Shown: in pieces, positions 1 through 9,410 of the stretch
How the letters are laid out: each line of letters opens with the position of its first letter
How positions within the stretch are numbered: the stretch's first letter is position 1
Assembly: GCA_022508785.1 (NCBI GenBank)
Contig: JAFLUN010000005.1
Coordinates: forward strand, 1-32,523
Source of the DNA: Oscillospiraceae bacterium
GTDB taxonomy: Bacteria > Bacillota > Clostridia > Oscillospirales > Acutalibacteraceae
Reading direction: 5' to 3'
Length of the DNA: 32,523 nt
Program-made: the position numbers and the translations under genes
The notes under the pieces: generated by a model
The model's input: the letters and a program-made list of their open reading frames with translations, nothing else
The model's database searches: none
Told to the model about the DNA's origin: nothing

Positions 1-53
1 ATTAAGCCTATGGCCGCAATTTTAAATAAAAATGAAATATCCATAATTTTTCC

Positions 54-563
54 TCACAACAATATTATCAACATCAAAAACACTATGCCGAATAAAAGGC
101 ACGAGCCTGTTTTAATTTTTCTTTCCTCTGATTTACTTGAACTTTCAATTTCCTGTTTAAAAAATTCTTTATATGTTTCACAGTTTAAAATTTGACCGTC
201 AACATCCGATTTTCCGAGCATTGAAAAATATCCGTTTAGTAAATTGCAGGAATACGGCGAAAAAAGATTTAGATTTTTGAAAGTTTGAAAGTTGTAATTT
301 GCAAAATCAACGGCAAATTCCTGTCTTTTAAAATCTTTGATAAATAACAGAAGCGGAAATTTTTCCGAATTATAAATATGCTGAAAAATTTCTTTTAAAT
401 CTAAGCTTTGATATTTAATACTGATTTCAATGTAGTCAATCATTAAAAAAACCTGACGAAGAGCCTCTGTTCTGTTTTTAATTTGCTTTATATAGCTTAT
501 ATTCACCAAAATTGCTGATACTGTCATTAAAAGTATCCCTGCCGTTTTCAGTAAGTTCATCAA
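54..563 (-). CDS. spoIIIAB: Stage III sporulation protein AB (SpoIIIAB)
   Basis: 169-aa ORF with N-terminal TM (MMNLLKTAGILLMTVSAILVNISY), helical middle and C-terminal TM, directly downstream of spoIIIAA. Confidence 0.85.
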   Translation of the reverse strand: MMNLLKTAGILLMTVSAILVNISYIKQIKNRTEALRQVFLMIDYIEISIKYQSLDLKEIFQHIYNSEKFPLLLFIKDFKRQEFAVDFANYNFQTFKNLNLFSPYSCNLLNGYFSMLGKSDVDGQILNCETYKEFFKQEIESSSKSEERKIKTGSCLLFGIVFLMLIILL

Positions 564-1470
564 GATCTACAACCTTTTTGATTTTTCCCGGGGAATTTGC
601 ACCCATAAGAAAAGCGATTTTAGTAAATCTGCCTTTTTTGCATAGATTTATTAAGTCTGCTCTTCTGTAAAAATCGTCTTCATTCGCGTGGGCGGTAATT
701 ATAAATTTTACTCCGCAGTTAACTCCGTAAATTATTTCTTTCGTCTCGCCGTCTAAGGCAACCTCGTCGCATATTATCACATCCGGTGACATGGTTCTTA
801 TCGCCATTGATATAGCCTTAGCCTTAGGAAATCCTTTGATTATATCGGTATTAGGTCCAAGAGCAGATGCGTCACCTGAAATTTCAAAGCGTTCGTCAAT
901 TACGCATACTTTGTAATATTTCCCCAGCCTTCCGTCAGAAATTTGGTAAGCGAGATCTTTAATAATTGTGGTTTTTCCTGACGACGGCGGGCCGATTATC
1001 ATTAAATTATTTATTTCACCTAAAAAGGAGGACTTAATCAAACTGTCCGATGAACCTTTTACAATTCTCGGTATTCGGATATTAAGGCAAGATATATCCT
1101 TTACTGATTTTAAACTTTCATTTTCATAAACCGCAGTGCCGCAAACGCCCACTCTGGCTCCGCAGGGCAAAGTGACAAATCCGTTCATAAATTCTTTTGT
1201 GTATGAATGAAGAGAATAACCGCAGCACTTATTGAGAGTATCGGTTATTTCATATTCAGCGGAAATCAGGCATTGGTCGGAGAGAATCTGTGTAAGTCTT
1301 CCGTTTTTTGTTATAAATGCACTTCCCTGCTGTGTTACTATTACTACCGGAGATTTTGTTCGCAGTCTTATTTCAAAAACCTCTGTATTTTGCAAGTTTT
1401 CAAGTGACTGTCTTATTCTCGGAGAAATGCACTCTAATATTTCTTTCGGAACGGGATTTTTAAACTCCAT
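478..1470 (-). CDS. spoIIIAA: Stage III sporulation protein AA (SpoIIIAA), secretion-ATPase-like
   Basis: Walker A IGPPSSGKTTIIKDLA, CVIDERFEISG, DVIICDEVA; ATG at 1470 preceded by AGAGGTG (the ORF track extends to a TTG at 1488). Confidence 0.92.
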   Translation of the reverse strand: MEFKNPVPKEILECISPRIRQSLENLQNTEVFEIRLRTKSPVVIVTQQGSAFITKNGRLTQILSDQCLISAEYEITDTLNKCCGYSLHSYTKEFMNGFVTLPCGARVGVCGTAVYENESLKSVKDISCLNIRIPRIVKGSSDSLIKSSFLGEINNLMIIGPPSSGKTTIIKDLAYQISDGRLGKYYKVCVIDERFEISGDASALGPNTDIIKGFPKAKAISMAIRTMSPDVIICDEVALDGETKEIIYGVNCGVKFIITAHANEDDFYRRADLINLCKKGRFTKIAFLMGANSPGKIKKVVDLDELTENGRDTFNDSISNFGEYKLYKAN

Positions 1471-1525
1471 TATTTTCACCTCTGTCAAAGAATATGAATC
1501 CTTGTCCGTATTTAGTACTTTTTTC

Positions 1526-1554
1526 TTGAAAAGCCATCACTTTTATGATAAAAT
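1526..1554 (+). promoter_or_regulatory. Putative sigma-A promoter for the YfhO-family gene (TTGAAA-N17-TAAAAT)
   Basis: TTGAAA 1526-1531, 17-nt spacer, TAAAAT 1549-1554, upstream of the TTG start at 1619. Confidence 0.6.
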
Positions 1555-1618
1555 AACCGCAGTGATTGTTGTATTTTTTAATTAGAAATCTTAACATATA
1601 TGAATTGGGGCGAATATT

Positions 1619-4444
1619 TTGGAACGATTAAAAAAGTTTTGCAAAAATAATATGTACACATTTATTACAGGCGGAATTGCTGTATTTATTATTCTGCTTG
1701 TATATTTTTGCTTTGACATTATTCCATTCGGTGACAGAACAATTTACCGAATGGATTTGTATCATCAATACGGGCCTCTTTTTTCAGAGCTTTATGACAG
1801 AATTGTAGGCGGAAAAAGCTTAATATATTCGTGGAACACAGGGCTTGGTATGCCGTTCTTGGGGAATTTTTATAACTATCTTTCAAGTCCACTTTCACTT
1901 ATAATTCTTTTATTCGGTCACAAAAACACGTTTGAGGCAGTAGCCGCTCTTATTGCAATTAAATCTGTGCTCTCTTCAATGTCAATGGCAAATTATCTGA
2001 AAAAATCACAGAAAGTAAATTCTCCCCTTATTTGTGCATTTGGCATTTTATATGCCTTTTCCGGGTATTTCATAGCTTATTATTGGAATGTAATGTGGAT
2101 AGACGCTATGTACATTCTTCCCTTTGTCGTTCTTGGAATTGAACGCATTATCGACAAAGGAAAAAGCGGAACATATCTTCTTTCTCTTGTCTACTGCATT
2201 TTCTCAAATTACTATATAGGCTATATGGTCTGCATTTTCTCCTGCGTATATTTTATTTACTATTATGTTTGCAAATTCGACGAGATAAAAATTAAAAGAA
2301 ACAATCTTCAAAGCAATACCCGTTTGGAAAAGATTAAAAATCTCTTTATTTTAAACAGCGGCGTGAAATTTGCGGCGGCGTCCGTTTGTGCGGCTCTTAT
2401 TCTTGTGTTTATGCTGTTTCCGTTAGTTTATATTCTGAGCTCGTCGTCGGCAACGAAAGGCACATTTCCCTCTGAATTTAAATTTTATTTTTCAATCTTT
2501 GATTTTCTTGCCAATCATATTGCAAGCCTTAATCCTACAATCCGCAGCAGCGGTGATATGGTTTTGCCGAATATTTACTGCGGAACGCTTACCATTCTGT
2601 TGATGCCGATTTATGTTTTTTCTAAAAAGATATCGTCAAAAGAAAAAATCGCCTCATCCCTGCTTTTGTTATTTATGTTTTTTAGCTTTAATATAAATTA
2701 TCTTAACTTTATTTGGCACGGGTTCCATTTCCCTAACGACTTACCGTACAGGCAGTCGTTTATGTATTCTTTTATTCTTGTTGTGCTTGCGTTTAAAGCA
2801 ATCAAAAACATAGAATTTACAGACAGAAAAACGATTATCGCATCCGCAATAGGTTTAATTGCCTTTATAGTTTTAGTGCAGAAAATAACCTCAAATAATG
2901 TAAATGACCTTTCGGTTTATTTGACAATTGCATTTGTTTTACTGTTCACTGTTATTTTAGGCTTAATGCAAAGCAAGAAAAATCAGGCATTTGCACTGTC
3001 TGTAATGGTTGCCTGCTCCGTAACTGCCGAAGCAGTGTCTGCCAGCACAGAGCATTATGTGGCAAATCAAACTAAATCTTCTTTTACAATTGATTATGAT
3101 GATTTTAAAAGTATTCAAAATACGGTTCATTCAAAAAATACCGACCTATTCTTCCGCGAAGAAACTACGAAATCAAGGGCAAGAATGGACCCGTCTTGGT
3201 TTGATTACAACGGTATTTCCGTATTTTCTTCAATGGCTTATGAGAAAACCGCAAACCTTCAAAAGTTTCTTGGACTTTACGGCAATAAAATAAACAGCTA
3301 CACTTACAATCCGCAAACTCCGATTTACAATTCACTTTTCTCGCTTAAATATGTATACGATAAAAGCTCGTATATAGGTGAAAATGATTACTACACAAAA
3401 ATCAGCGAAAACGATACTTTTGTAGCCTATCAAAATAACTACTTTTTAAATATTGCGTTCCCCGTTTCTGCTGATATCGAAAATTTACCTAATGCTGTTG
3501 ACTTGAAAAATGCCGTTGAATTTCAGGAAAAACTGTTTGAGGCAGCCACGGGAATTGACGGAATATTTAACCGCATTTATGACTATGAAATTCTTTACAG
3601 TAACATTATGACGGTTAGTGATTTTGAAAAGGAAAGCGAAGAAATTAAACTTTCCAAGCTTGATTCGGGAAGCTCAGCAGCCGCAACTATACTGATTAAC
3701 TCCCCTGTAAACGATAATGTTTACATTTATGTTTACTCTCGTAATGTGGAAAATGTGGTTGTTTATTCGCCTGTTATTCAAAATACGATGACCGTTTCAG
3801 ACGGGTATATTCTTGACCTTGGAAAGCACGAAATCGGTGATGAAATTTCCGTTGAAATTCCATTGAAAGATGATGTTTCTTCCGCCCAGCTTAATTTCTG
3901 TGCCTTCTCAATCGACAAAGAAAAGTTTATTGCTGGATTTGAAAAACTTGCGAACGGTCAAATTGAATATGAACAGTTCGACGAAACCTATATTATGGGT
4001 AAATATACTGCAGAAGAAAATGAAATTCTGTTCACATCCATCCCTTATGATAAGGGTTGGAATGTGTATATTGACGGTAAAAAGGTTTCCAAAGATAATA
4101 TAATAGCAATTTCAGACGCTCTTTTGGGAGTAAAAACTACTGCAGGCACTCACGAAATTGTTTTCAAATTTGAAATTCCCTATTATGCGCAGTGGATAAC
4201 CTTCTCCGCGGTATTCACGGTTATTTTGCTTTTGCTCTATATTTTAAAATCAAAAAAATTACTGTTCTTTAAGAAATGCAAAGAGAATATTTGGCAACGG
4301 GCAGATAATCCGCCGATTACAGAAACAGAAGAAATCATTATTGAAGCATCGACAGTAAACTTTGATGATAAAGAAAACGAAGATAATAGCCAAAATGATG
4401 TTATGTCAGATATTCAGTCTGATGATGATTTGACAACTGACTAA
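1619..4444 (+). CDS. YfhO-family polytopic membrane protein (GT-C-like glycosyltransferase-type)
   Basis: 941 aa, multiple TM segments, early DLYHQYGPLFSELYDRI motif and GTHEIVFKFEIP before the last TM, typical of the YfhO family; TTG start with upstream GGGG. Confidence 0.8.
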   Translation: MERLKKFCKNNMYTFITGGIAVFIILLVYFCFDIIPFGDRTIYRMDLYHQYGPLFSELYDRIVGGKSLIYSWNTGLGMPFLGNFYNYLSSPLSLIILLFGHKNTFEAVAALIAIKSVLSSMSMANYLKKSQKVNSPLICAFGILYAFSGYFIAYYWNVMWIDAMYILPFVVLGIERIIDKGKSGTYLLSLVYCIFSNYYIGYMVCIFSCVYFIYYYVCKFDEIKIKRNNLQSNTRLEKIKNLFILNSGVKFAAASVCAALILVFMLFPLVYILSSSSATKGTFPSEFKFYFSIFDFLANHIASLNPTIRSSGDMVLPNIYCGTLTILLMPIYVFSKKISSKEKIASSLLLLFMFFSFNINYLNFIWHGFHFPNDLPYRQSFMYSFILVVLAFKAIKNIEFTDRKTIIASAIGLIAFIVLVQKITSNNVNDLSVYLTIAFVLLFTVILGLMQSKKNQAFALSVMVACSVTAEAVSASTEHYVANQTKSSFTIDYDDFKSIQNTVHSKNTDLFFREETTKSRARMDPSWFDYNGISVFSSMAYEKTANLQKFLGLYGNKINSYTYNPQTPIYNSLFSLKYVYDKSSYIGENDYYTKISENDTFVAYQNNYFLNIAFPVSADIENLPNAVDLKNAVEFQEKLFEAATGIDGIFNRIYDYEILYSNIMTVSDFEKESEEIKLSKLDSGSSAAATILINSPVNDNVYIYVYSRNVENVVVYSPVIQNTMTVSDGYILDLGKHEIGDEISVEIPLKDDVSSAQLNFCAFSIDKEKFIAGFEKLANGQIEYEQFDETYIMGKYTAEENEILFTSIPYDKGWNVYIDGKKVSKDNIIAISDALLGVKTTAGTHEIVFKFEIPYYAQWITFSAVFTVILLLLYILKSKKLLFFKKCKENIWQRADNPPITETEEIIIEASTVNFDDKENEDNSQNDVMSDIQSDDDLTTD

Positions 4445-4458
4445 TTAAATTAAAGCAT

Positions 4459-4496
4459 AAAAGGCTGCCTCAGTATAACAACTGAGACAGCCTTTT
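4459..4496. terminator. Bidirectional intrinsic terminator between convergent yfhO-family gene and uvrA
   Basis: AAAAGGCTGcCTCAG-tataacaa-CTGAGaCAGCCTTTT, with A/T runs on both sides. Confidence 0.85.
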
Positions 4497-4503
4497 AAAA
4501 TTG

Positions 4504-7323
4504 TTATAACATTTTTTTAAGATACATTCCCGTGTAGGATTTTTTGCACTTTGCAACTTTTTCGGGTGTGCCTTGCGTAACGATTGTTCCGCCGCGGTCG
4601 CCGCCCTCAGGGCCTAAGTCAATAATGTGGTCGGCAGATTTGATAACATCAAGATTGTGTTCAATAACGATTACCGTGTTACCTGAATCAACAAGTCGCT
4701 GTAAAACGTCAATCAGCCTGTGAACATCCGCTGTGTGAAGCCCCGTTGTAGGCTCGTCAAGAATATAAACGGTTTTTCCCGTTGAACGCTTTGAAAGCTC
4801 TGTTGACAGTTTTACTCTTTGGGCTTCACCGCCTGAAAGAGTTGTTGCCGACTGACCGAGTTTAATATAACCAAGACCTACCTCGGCAATTGTTTTTAAT
4901 TTTTCACGGATTCTCGGCTGATTATCAAAGAAAATCAACGCTTCGTCAACGGTCATTTCAAGTACTTCGGATATGTCTTTACCTTTGTACTTAACCTCAA
5001 GAGTTTCTCGGTTGTACCTTGCGCCTTTGCAGACATCACAAGGAACATAAACGTCCGCCAAAAAGTGCATCTCAATTTTTTTAATACCGTCGCCCTGGCA
5101 GGCTTCACACCGTCCGCCTTTTACGTTAAAGGAATAACGGCTTGCAGTGTAACCTCTTATTTTTGAATCCTGCGTAGCGGCAAAAAGATTTCTTATATCG
5201 GTAAACACGCCCGTGTAAGTTGCAGGGTTAGAACGAGGAGTTCTGCCTATGGGAGACTGGTCAATATTTATTACTTTGTCTGTGTATTCCGTTCCCAAAA
5301 TTTGCTTAAATTTGCCGAGCGGCTTTTTTGCGCCGTTTAATTCGTTTGCAAGGCTCTTATAAAGAATTTCATTGATTAAAGAGGACTTACCCGAGCCTGA
5401 AACACCCGTAACGCAAGTGAATGTTCCGAGAGGAATATCCACGTCAATATTTTTTAAATTGTTCTCTTTAGCACCTATTATTTTAAGGAAGTTTCCGTTC
5501 CCCTTTCGTCTGACCTTTGGAACGGGAATTTTTTTAGTTCCCGAAAGATATTGACCCGTTATTGAATCTTTGCAGTTCATAATATCCTCGGCTGTGCCTG
5601 CGCAAATAACTTCGCCGCCGTGTACTCCCGCACCGGGGCCAATGTCAACAATGAAATCTGCCTCTCGCATGGTATCTTCATCATGCTCAACAACAATAAG
5701 AGTGTTACCCAAATCTCTCAAATGCTTTAATGTTCCCAAAAGCTTGTCGTTATCTCTTTGATGAAGCCCTATGCTCGGCTCATCAAGGATATAAAGAACG
5801 CCCATAAGGGAAGAACCGATTTGAGTTGCCAAACGGATTCTTTGGCTTTCACCGCCAGAAAGTGTACCTGAAGAGCGGGAAAGGGTTAAATACTCAAGAC
5901 CCACGCTTTGAAGGAATTTAAGTCTTGAAATTATTTCTTTGATTATTGATTCGCCGATAAATTGATCTCTGTCGGAAAGATTAAGATTTTCTATATATTC
6001 AATAGCTTTAGTGACAGAAAGCTCGCAAAATTCACTGATATTTTTCTTGCCCACCGTTACTGAAAGGACTTCGGGTTTAAGCCTTGTGCCTTTGCAGGCA
6101 GGGCATTCGCAGGTTGTCATTACCTGCTCAATTTCCCAGCGAGCCCAATCGCTTTTTGCTTCTCTGTAACGGCGCTCCATATTGTTTACGAGGCCTTCAA
6201 AACTATTGCTGTAAACACCTGTTCCGTAGAGTGTGGGGCGCTTCATATCAAGCTTTTCCTCTGTTCCGTAAAGCAAAGCGTTAATTCCCTCATCGGATAT
6301 ATCCTTCAGCGGAGTGTCAAGGGTAAAACCGTACTTTTTACCGAGGGCTTTATAATACATTTCGGCAATCGTGCCTGAATCCGCTTTACTCCAACCGCTG
6401 GCACAAATACCGCCGTTGGAAATTGAAAGATTTTTATTTGGCATAATAAGGTCAGGACTTACTTTAAGAAAAACGCCGAGACCAGCGCATTTTTCACACG
6501 CACCGAAAGGATTGTTAAAGGAAAACATTCTCGGTGACAACTCATCAATGCTTATTCCGTGCTCAGGGCAGGCATAATTTAACGAAAATAATTGCTCTTT
6601 CTCGCCCACAATATCAATTAAAACATTACCGCCTGATTCTTTTGTTGCAGTTTCAATTGAATCTGCAAGACGGGACCTTATATCTTCTTTTAAAACTAAC
6701 CTATCAACGATTATTTCAATATTATGTTTATTTTGCTTTTTAAGCTTAATGTCATCTGAAAGGTCATAAAGCTCACCGTCAATTCTCGCTCTTACAAATC
6801 CTTCCTTTTTGGCGTGCTCAAGCTCTTTAACATGCTCGCCTTTTTTGGCACGCACAATGGGTGCGAGAACTTGAATTTTCGTTCCTTCCGGATATTCAAA
6901 AACAGTGTCAACAATTTGGTCAACGGTTTGCTGCTTTATTTCTCTTCCGCAAACGGGACAGTGCGGCACACCGATCCGAGCATAAAGGAGCCTTAAATAA
7001 TCATAAATTTCCGTTACTGTTCCAACAGTTGAGCGAGGATTCTTTGATGTTGTTTTCTGGTCAATGGAAATTGCAGGCGAAAGTCCGTCAATTGACTCAA
7101 CATTCGGCTTGTCCATTTGCCCTAAGAACATTCTCGCATAGGAAGAAAGGGATTCAATATATCTCCTCTGCCCCTCTGCGTAAATTGTGTCAAAGGCAAG
7201 GGACGACTTGCCTGAGCCCGAAAGCCCCGTAAAAACGACAAGCTTGTCCCTCGGTATTTCAATATCAATATTTTTAAGGTTATTTTCTTTTGCACCTTTA
7301 ATTATAATTTTATCGTTGTACAT
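4504..7323 (-). CDS. uvrA: Excinuclease ABC subunit A
   Basis: 939 aa; two ABC ATPase modules ([38 protein letters not shown]), LSGGE signatures, zinc-finger CxxC pairs. Confidence 0.98.
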   Translation of the reverse strand: MYNDKIIIKGAKENNLKNIDIEIPRDKLVVFTGLSGSGKSSLAFDTIYAEGQRRYIESLSSYARMFLGQMDKPNVESIDGLSPAISIDQKTTSKNPRSTVGTVTEIYDYLRLLYARIGVPHCPVCGREIKQQTVDQIVDTVFEYPEGTKIQVLAPIVRAKKGEHVKELEHAKKEGFVRARIDGELYDLSDDIKLKKQNKHNIEIIVDRLVLKEDIRSRLADSIETATKESGGNVLIDIVGEKEQLFSLNYACPEHGISIDELSPRMFSFNNPFGACEKCAGLGVFLKVSPDLIMPNKNLSISNGGICASGWSKADSGTIAEMYYKALGKKYGFTLDTPLKDISDEGINALLYGTEEKLDMKRPTLYGTGVYSNSFEGLVNNMERRYREAKSDWARWEIEQVMTTCECPACKGTRLKPEVLSVTVGKKNISEFCELSVTKAIEYIENLNLSDRDQFIGESIIKEIISRLKFLQSVGLEYLTLSRSSGTLSGGESQRIRLATQIGSSLMGVLYILDEPSIGLHQRDNDKLLGTLKHLRDLGNTLIVVEHDEDTMREADFIVDIGPGAGVHGGEVICAGTAEDIMNCKDSITGQYLSGTKKIPVPKVRRKGNGNFLKIIGAKENNLKNIDVDIPLGTFTCVTGVSGSGKSSLINEILYKSLANELNGAKKPLGKFKQILGTEYTDKVINIDQSPIGRTPRSNPATYTGVFTDIRNLFAATQDSKIRGYTASRYSFNVKGGRCEACQGDGIKKIEMHFLADVYVPCDVCKGARYNRETLEVKYKGKDISEVLEMTVDEALIFFDNQPRIREKLKTIAEVGLGYIKLGQSATTLSGGEAQRVKLSTELSKRSTGKTVYILDEPTTGLHTADVHRLIDVLQRLVDSGNTVIVIEHNLDVIKSADHIIDLGPEGGDRGGTIVTQGTPEKVAKCKKSYTGMYLKKML

Positions 7324-7329
7324 TTTCTA

Positions 7330-9279
7330 TTATTTCCCTGATTTCAATTTTTCAATTTTATCTCTTAAATATGCCGCGTGCTCAAATTCAAGAATCTTAG
7401 CGGCCGCTTTCATCTCTTCAGTAAGAACAGCAATCAGCTTCTGCTTTTCTTCCCGTGACATACGCTTGCCGGTTTTATCCTTCTTAGATATTTCAAGGAT
7501 ATCGCGAACATCTTTCTTAATAGTTTTCGGCACTATTCCGTTCGCTTCATTAAAGGCTATCTGCTTTTCTCTGCGTCGGTAGGTTTCGGAAATTGCCCGT
7601 TCCATTGAAGGAGTAACTGAATCTGCATACATTATTACTTTGCCGTTTTCATTTCGCGCCGCACGGCCGATAATCTGAATAAGAGATGTTTCCGAGCGCA
7701 AAAATCCCTCTTTGTCAGCATCAAGAATTGCGATAAGGGACACTTCGGGAATATCAAGACCTTCACGAAGAAGGTTAATGCCCACCAACACATCAAACTC
7801 GCCTAAACGCAAATCACGGATAAGCTCCATACGCTCAATGGTATCAATATCGTAATGCATATATTTTACTTTTATTCCGTGCTGTGAAAGATAGTCAGTT
7901 AGGTTTTCAGCCATTTTTTTGGTAAGAGTTGTCACAAGAACACGCTCTTGCTTTTCAGTTCTTAAGTTTATTTCAGATATCAAATCGTCAATTTGACCGT
8001 CAGTAGCGCGCACCTCAATTTCAGGATCAAGAAGTCCCGTAGGTCTTATTACCTGCTCTGAAGTGCAAACGCTTTTTTCAGTTTCAAAAGGTCCGGGCGT
8101 TGCGCTTACGAATATTTTTTGACCGACTTTAGAATAAAATTCGTCAAATGTTAAAGGTCTGTTATCGTAAGCAGAAGGCAGACGAAAGCCAAAATTTATA
8201 AGACTGTCTTTTCTTGAACGGTCACCGCCGTACATTCCTCTTACCTGCGGCAAAGTAACATGCGATTCGTCAACAAAAAGCAAAAAGTCCTTTGGAAAGT
8301 AATCAATAAGTGTAAAGGGTGGTTCGCCCGGTTTTCTGCCGGACATTACGGCGGAATAATTTTCAACCCCCTTGCAAAAGCCTGTTTCACGAAGCATTTC
8401 CATGTCATACTCAGTACGCTGACGAATCCGCTGTGCCTCAATAAGCTTGCCCTGCTTTTCAAATTCGGCAACAGAGCGCTCCATTTCTTCCGATATTTGT
8501 AACAGCGACCTTTCAAGCTTATCGGGCGAAATTACATAGTGTGAAGCAGGATAAACGGCAATGTGCGAGACAGTATTTTTAACAGAACCCGTAATCGGAT
8601 TTACCTCACAAATTCTGTCAACCTCATCGCCGAAAAACTCAACACGCACTGCCGTATCGCTTGAATATACGGGGAATATTTCGATAATATCCCCTTTTAC
8701 TCTGAATTTATTTCGAATAAAATTTATGTCGTTTCGCTCATATTGCATTGTTACAAGTTTTTTTATAACGTCGTCACGGCTGATTTCCATACCCGTTCTG
8801 AGTGACAGAACCATTTTTCTGTAATCAATCGGGTCGCCGAGAGAGTAAATGCAGGAAACGGAGGCTACAATGATTACATCTCGTCGCTCAGACAGAGCAG
8901 AGGTGGCTGAATGGCGAAGCTTATCAATCTCATCGTTAATGGAAGAGTCTTTTTCAATATAAGTGTCGGTTGTGGCAATATAAGCCTCAGGCTGATAATA
9001 GTCGTAATAAGAAACAAAGTATTCAACTGCATTTTCGGGAAAAAACTCTCGGAACTCAGAACAGAGCTGTGCCGCCAAGGTTTTATTGTGCGCCAAGACT
9101 AACGTCGGTCGGTTAACTCGTTCGATAATATTTGCCATTGTAAAGGTTTTACCGCTTCCCGTTACACCTAAAAGCACCTGCTCCATAGCCCCGTTGTTAA
9201 CACCTTGAACCAGTTTATCAATGGCAGACGGCTGATCACCCATCGGCTTAAATTTTGAATGTAAAATAAACTTATCCAA
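7330..9279 (-). CDS. uvrB: Excinuclease ABC subunit B
   Basis: [35 protein letters not shown]-terminal UVR motif; probable TTG start at 9279 ([10 protein letters not shown]) preceded by AAAGGCGGTG, shorter than the ORF track. Confidence 0.97.
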   Translation of the reverse strand: MDKFILHSKFKPMGDQPSAIDKLVQGVNNGAMEQVLLGVTGSGKTFTMANIIERVNRPTLVLAHNKTLAAQLCSEFREFFPENAVEYFVSYYDYYQPEAYIATTDTYIEKDSSINDEIDKLRHSATSALSERRDVIIVASVSCIYSLGDPIDYRKMVLSLRTGMEISRDDVIKKLVTMQYERNDINFIRNKFRVKGDIIEIFPVYSSDTAVRVEFFGDEVDRICEVNPITGSVKNTVSHIAVYPASHYVISPDKLERSLLQISEEMERSVAEFEKQGKLIEAQRIRQRTEYDMEMLRETGFCKGVENYSAVMSGRKPGEPPFTLIDYFPKDFLLFVDESHVTLPQVRGMYGGDRSRKDSLINFGFRLPSAYDNRPLTFDEFYSKVGQKIFVSATPGPFETEKSVCTSEQVIRPTGLLDPEIEVRATDGQIDDLISEINLRTEKQERVLVTTLTKKMAENLTDYLSQHGIKVKYMHYDIDTIERMELIRDLRLGEFDVLVGINLLREGLDIPEVSLIAILDADKEGFLRSETSLIQIIGRAARNENGKVIMYADSVTPSMERAISETYRRREKQIAFNEANGIVPKTIKKDVRDILEISKKDKTGKRMSREEKQKLIAVLTEEMKAAAKILEFEHAAYLRDKIEKLKSGK

Positions 9280-9297
9280 GGGAACACCGCCTTTCAA

Positions 9298-9311
9298 TAA
9301 ACATTTGTTCG
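9298..9311 (-). promoter_or_regulatory. Putative LexA (SOS) box upstream of uvrB
   Basis: Minus strand CGAACAAATGTTTA, close to the Firmicute LexA consensus CGAACnnnnGTTCG, just downstream of the -10. Confidence 0.7.
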
Positions 9312-9322
9312 ATAATATTGAT

Positions 9323-9351
9323 ATTATACAACAAAGATAATAAAAAAACAA
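9323..9351 (-). promoter_or_regulatory. Putative sigma-A promoter of uvrBA (TTGTTT-N17-TATAAT)
   Basis: Minus strand -35 TTGTTT (9346-9351), 17-nt spacer, -10 TATAAT (9323-9328). Confidence 0.65.
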
Positions 9352-9390
9352 GTAGCTACATAAATTTCCTGAAAAAATATGTAGCTACTT
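9340..9390 (-). terminator. Intrinsic terminator of the purine operon
   Basis: Perfect 13-bp inverted repeat AAGTAGCTACATA / TATGTAGCTACTT (9350-9362 and 9378-9390) followed on the minus strand by GTTTTTTTA. Confidence 0.85.
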
Positions 9391-9410
9391 ATATTTATTT
9401 AATATTCAGA

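Noticed and set aside
1488-1530. Possible sigma-E promoter upstream of spoIIIAA (minus strand CATATTCT as -10)
   Set aside because: The -10-like CATATTCT is suggestive and biologically expected, but the -35 match is weak by eye; not enough to call.
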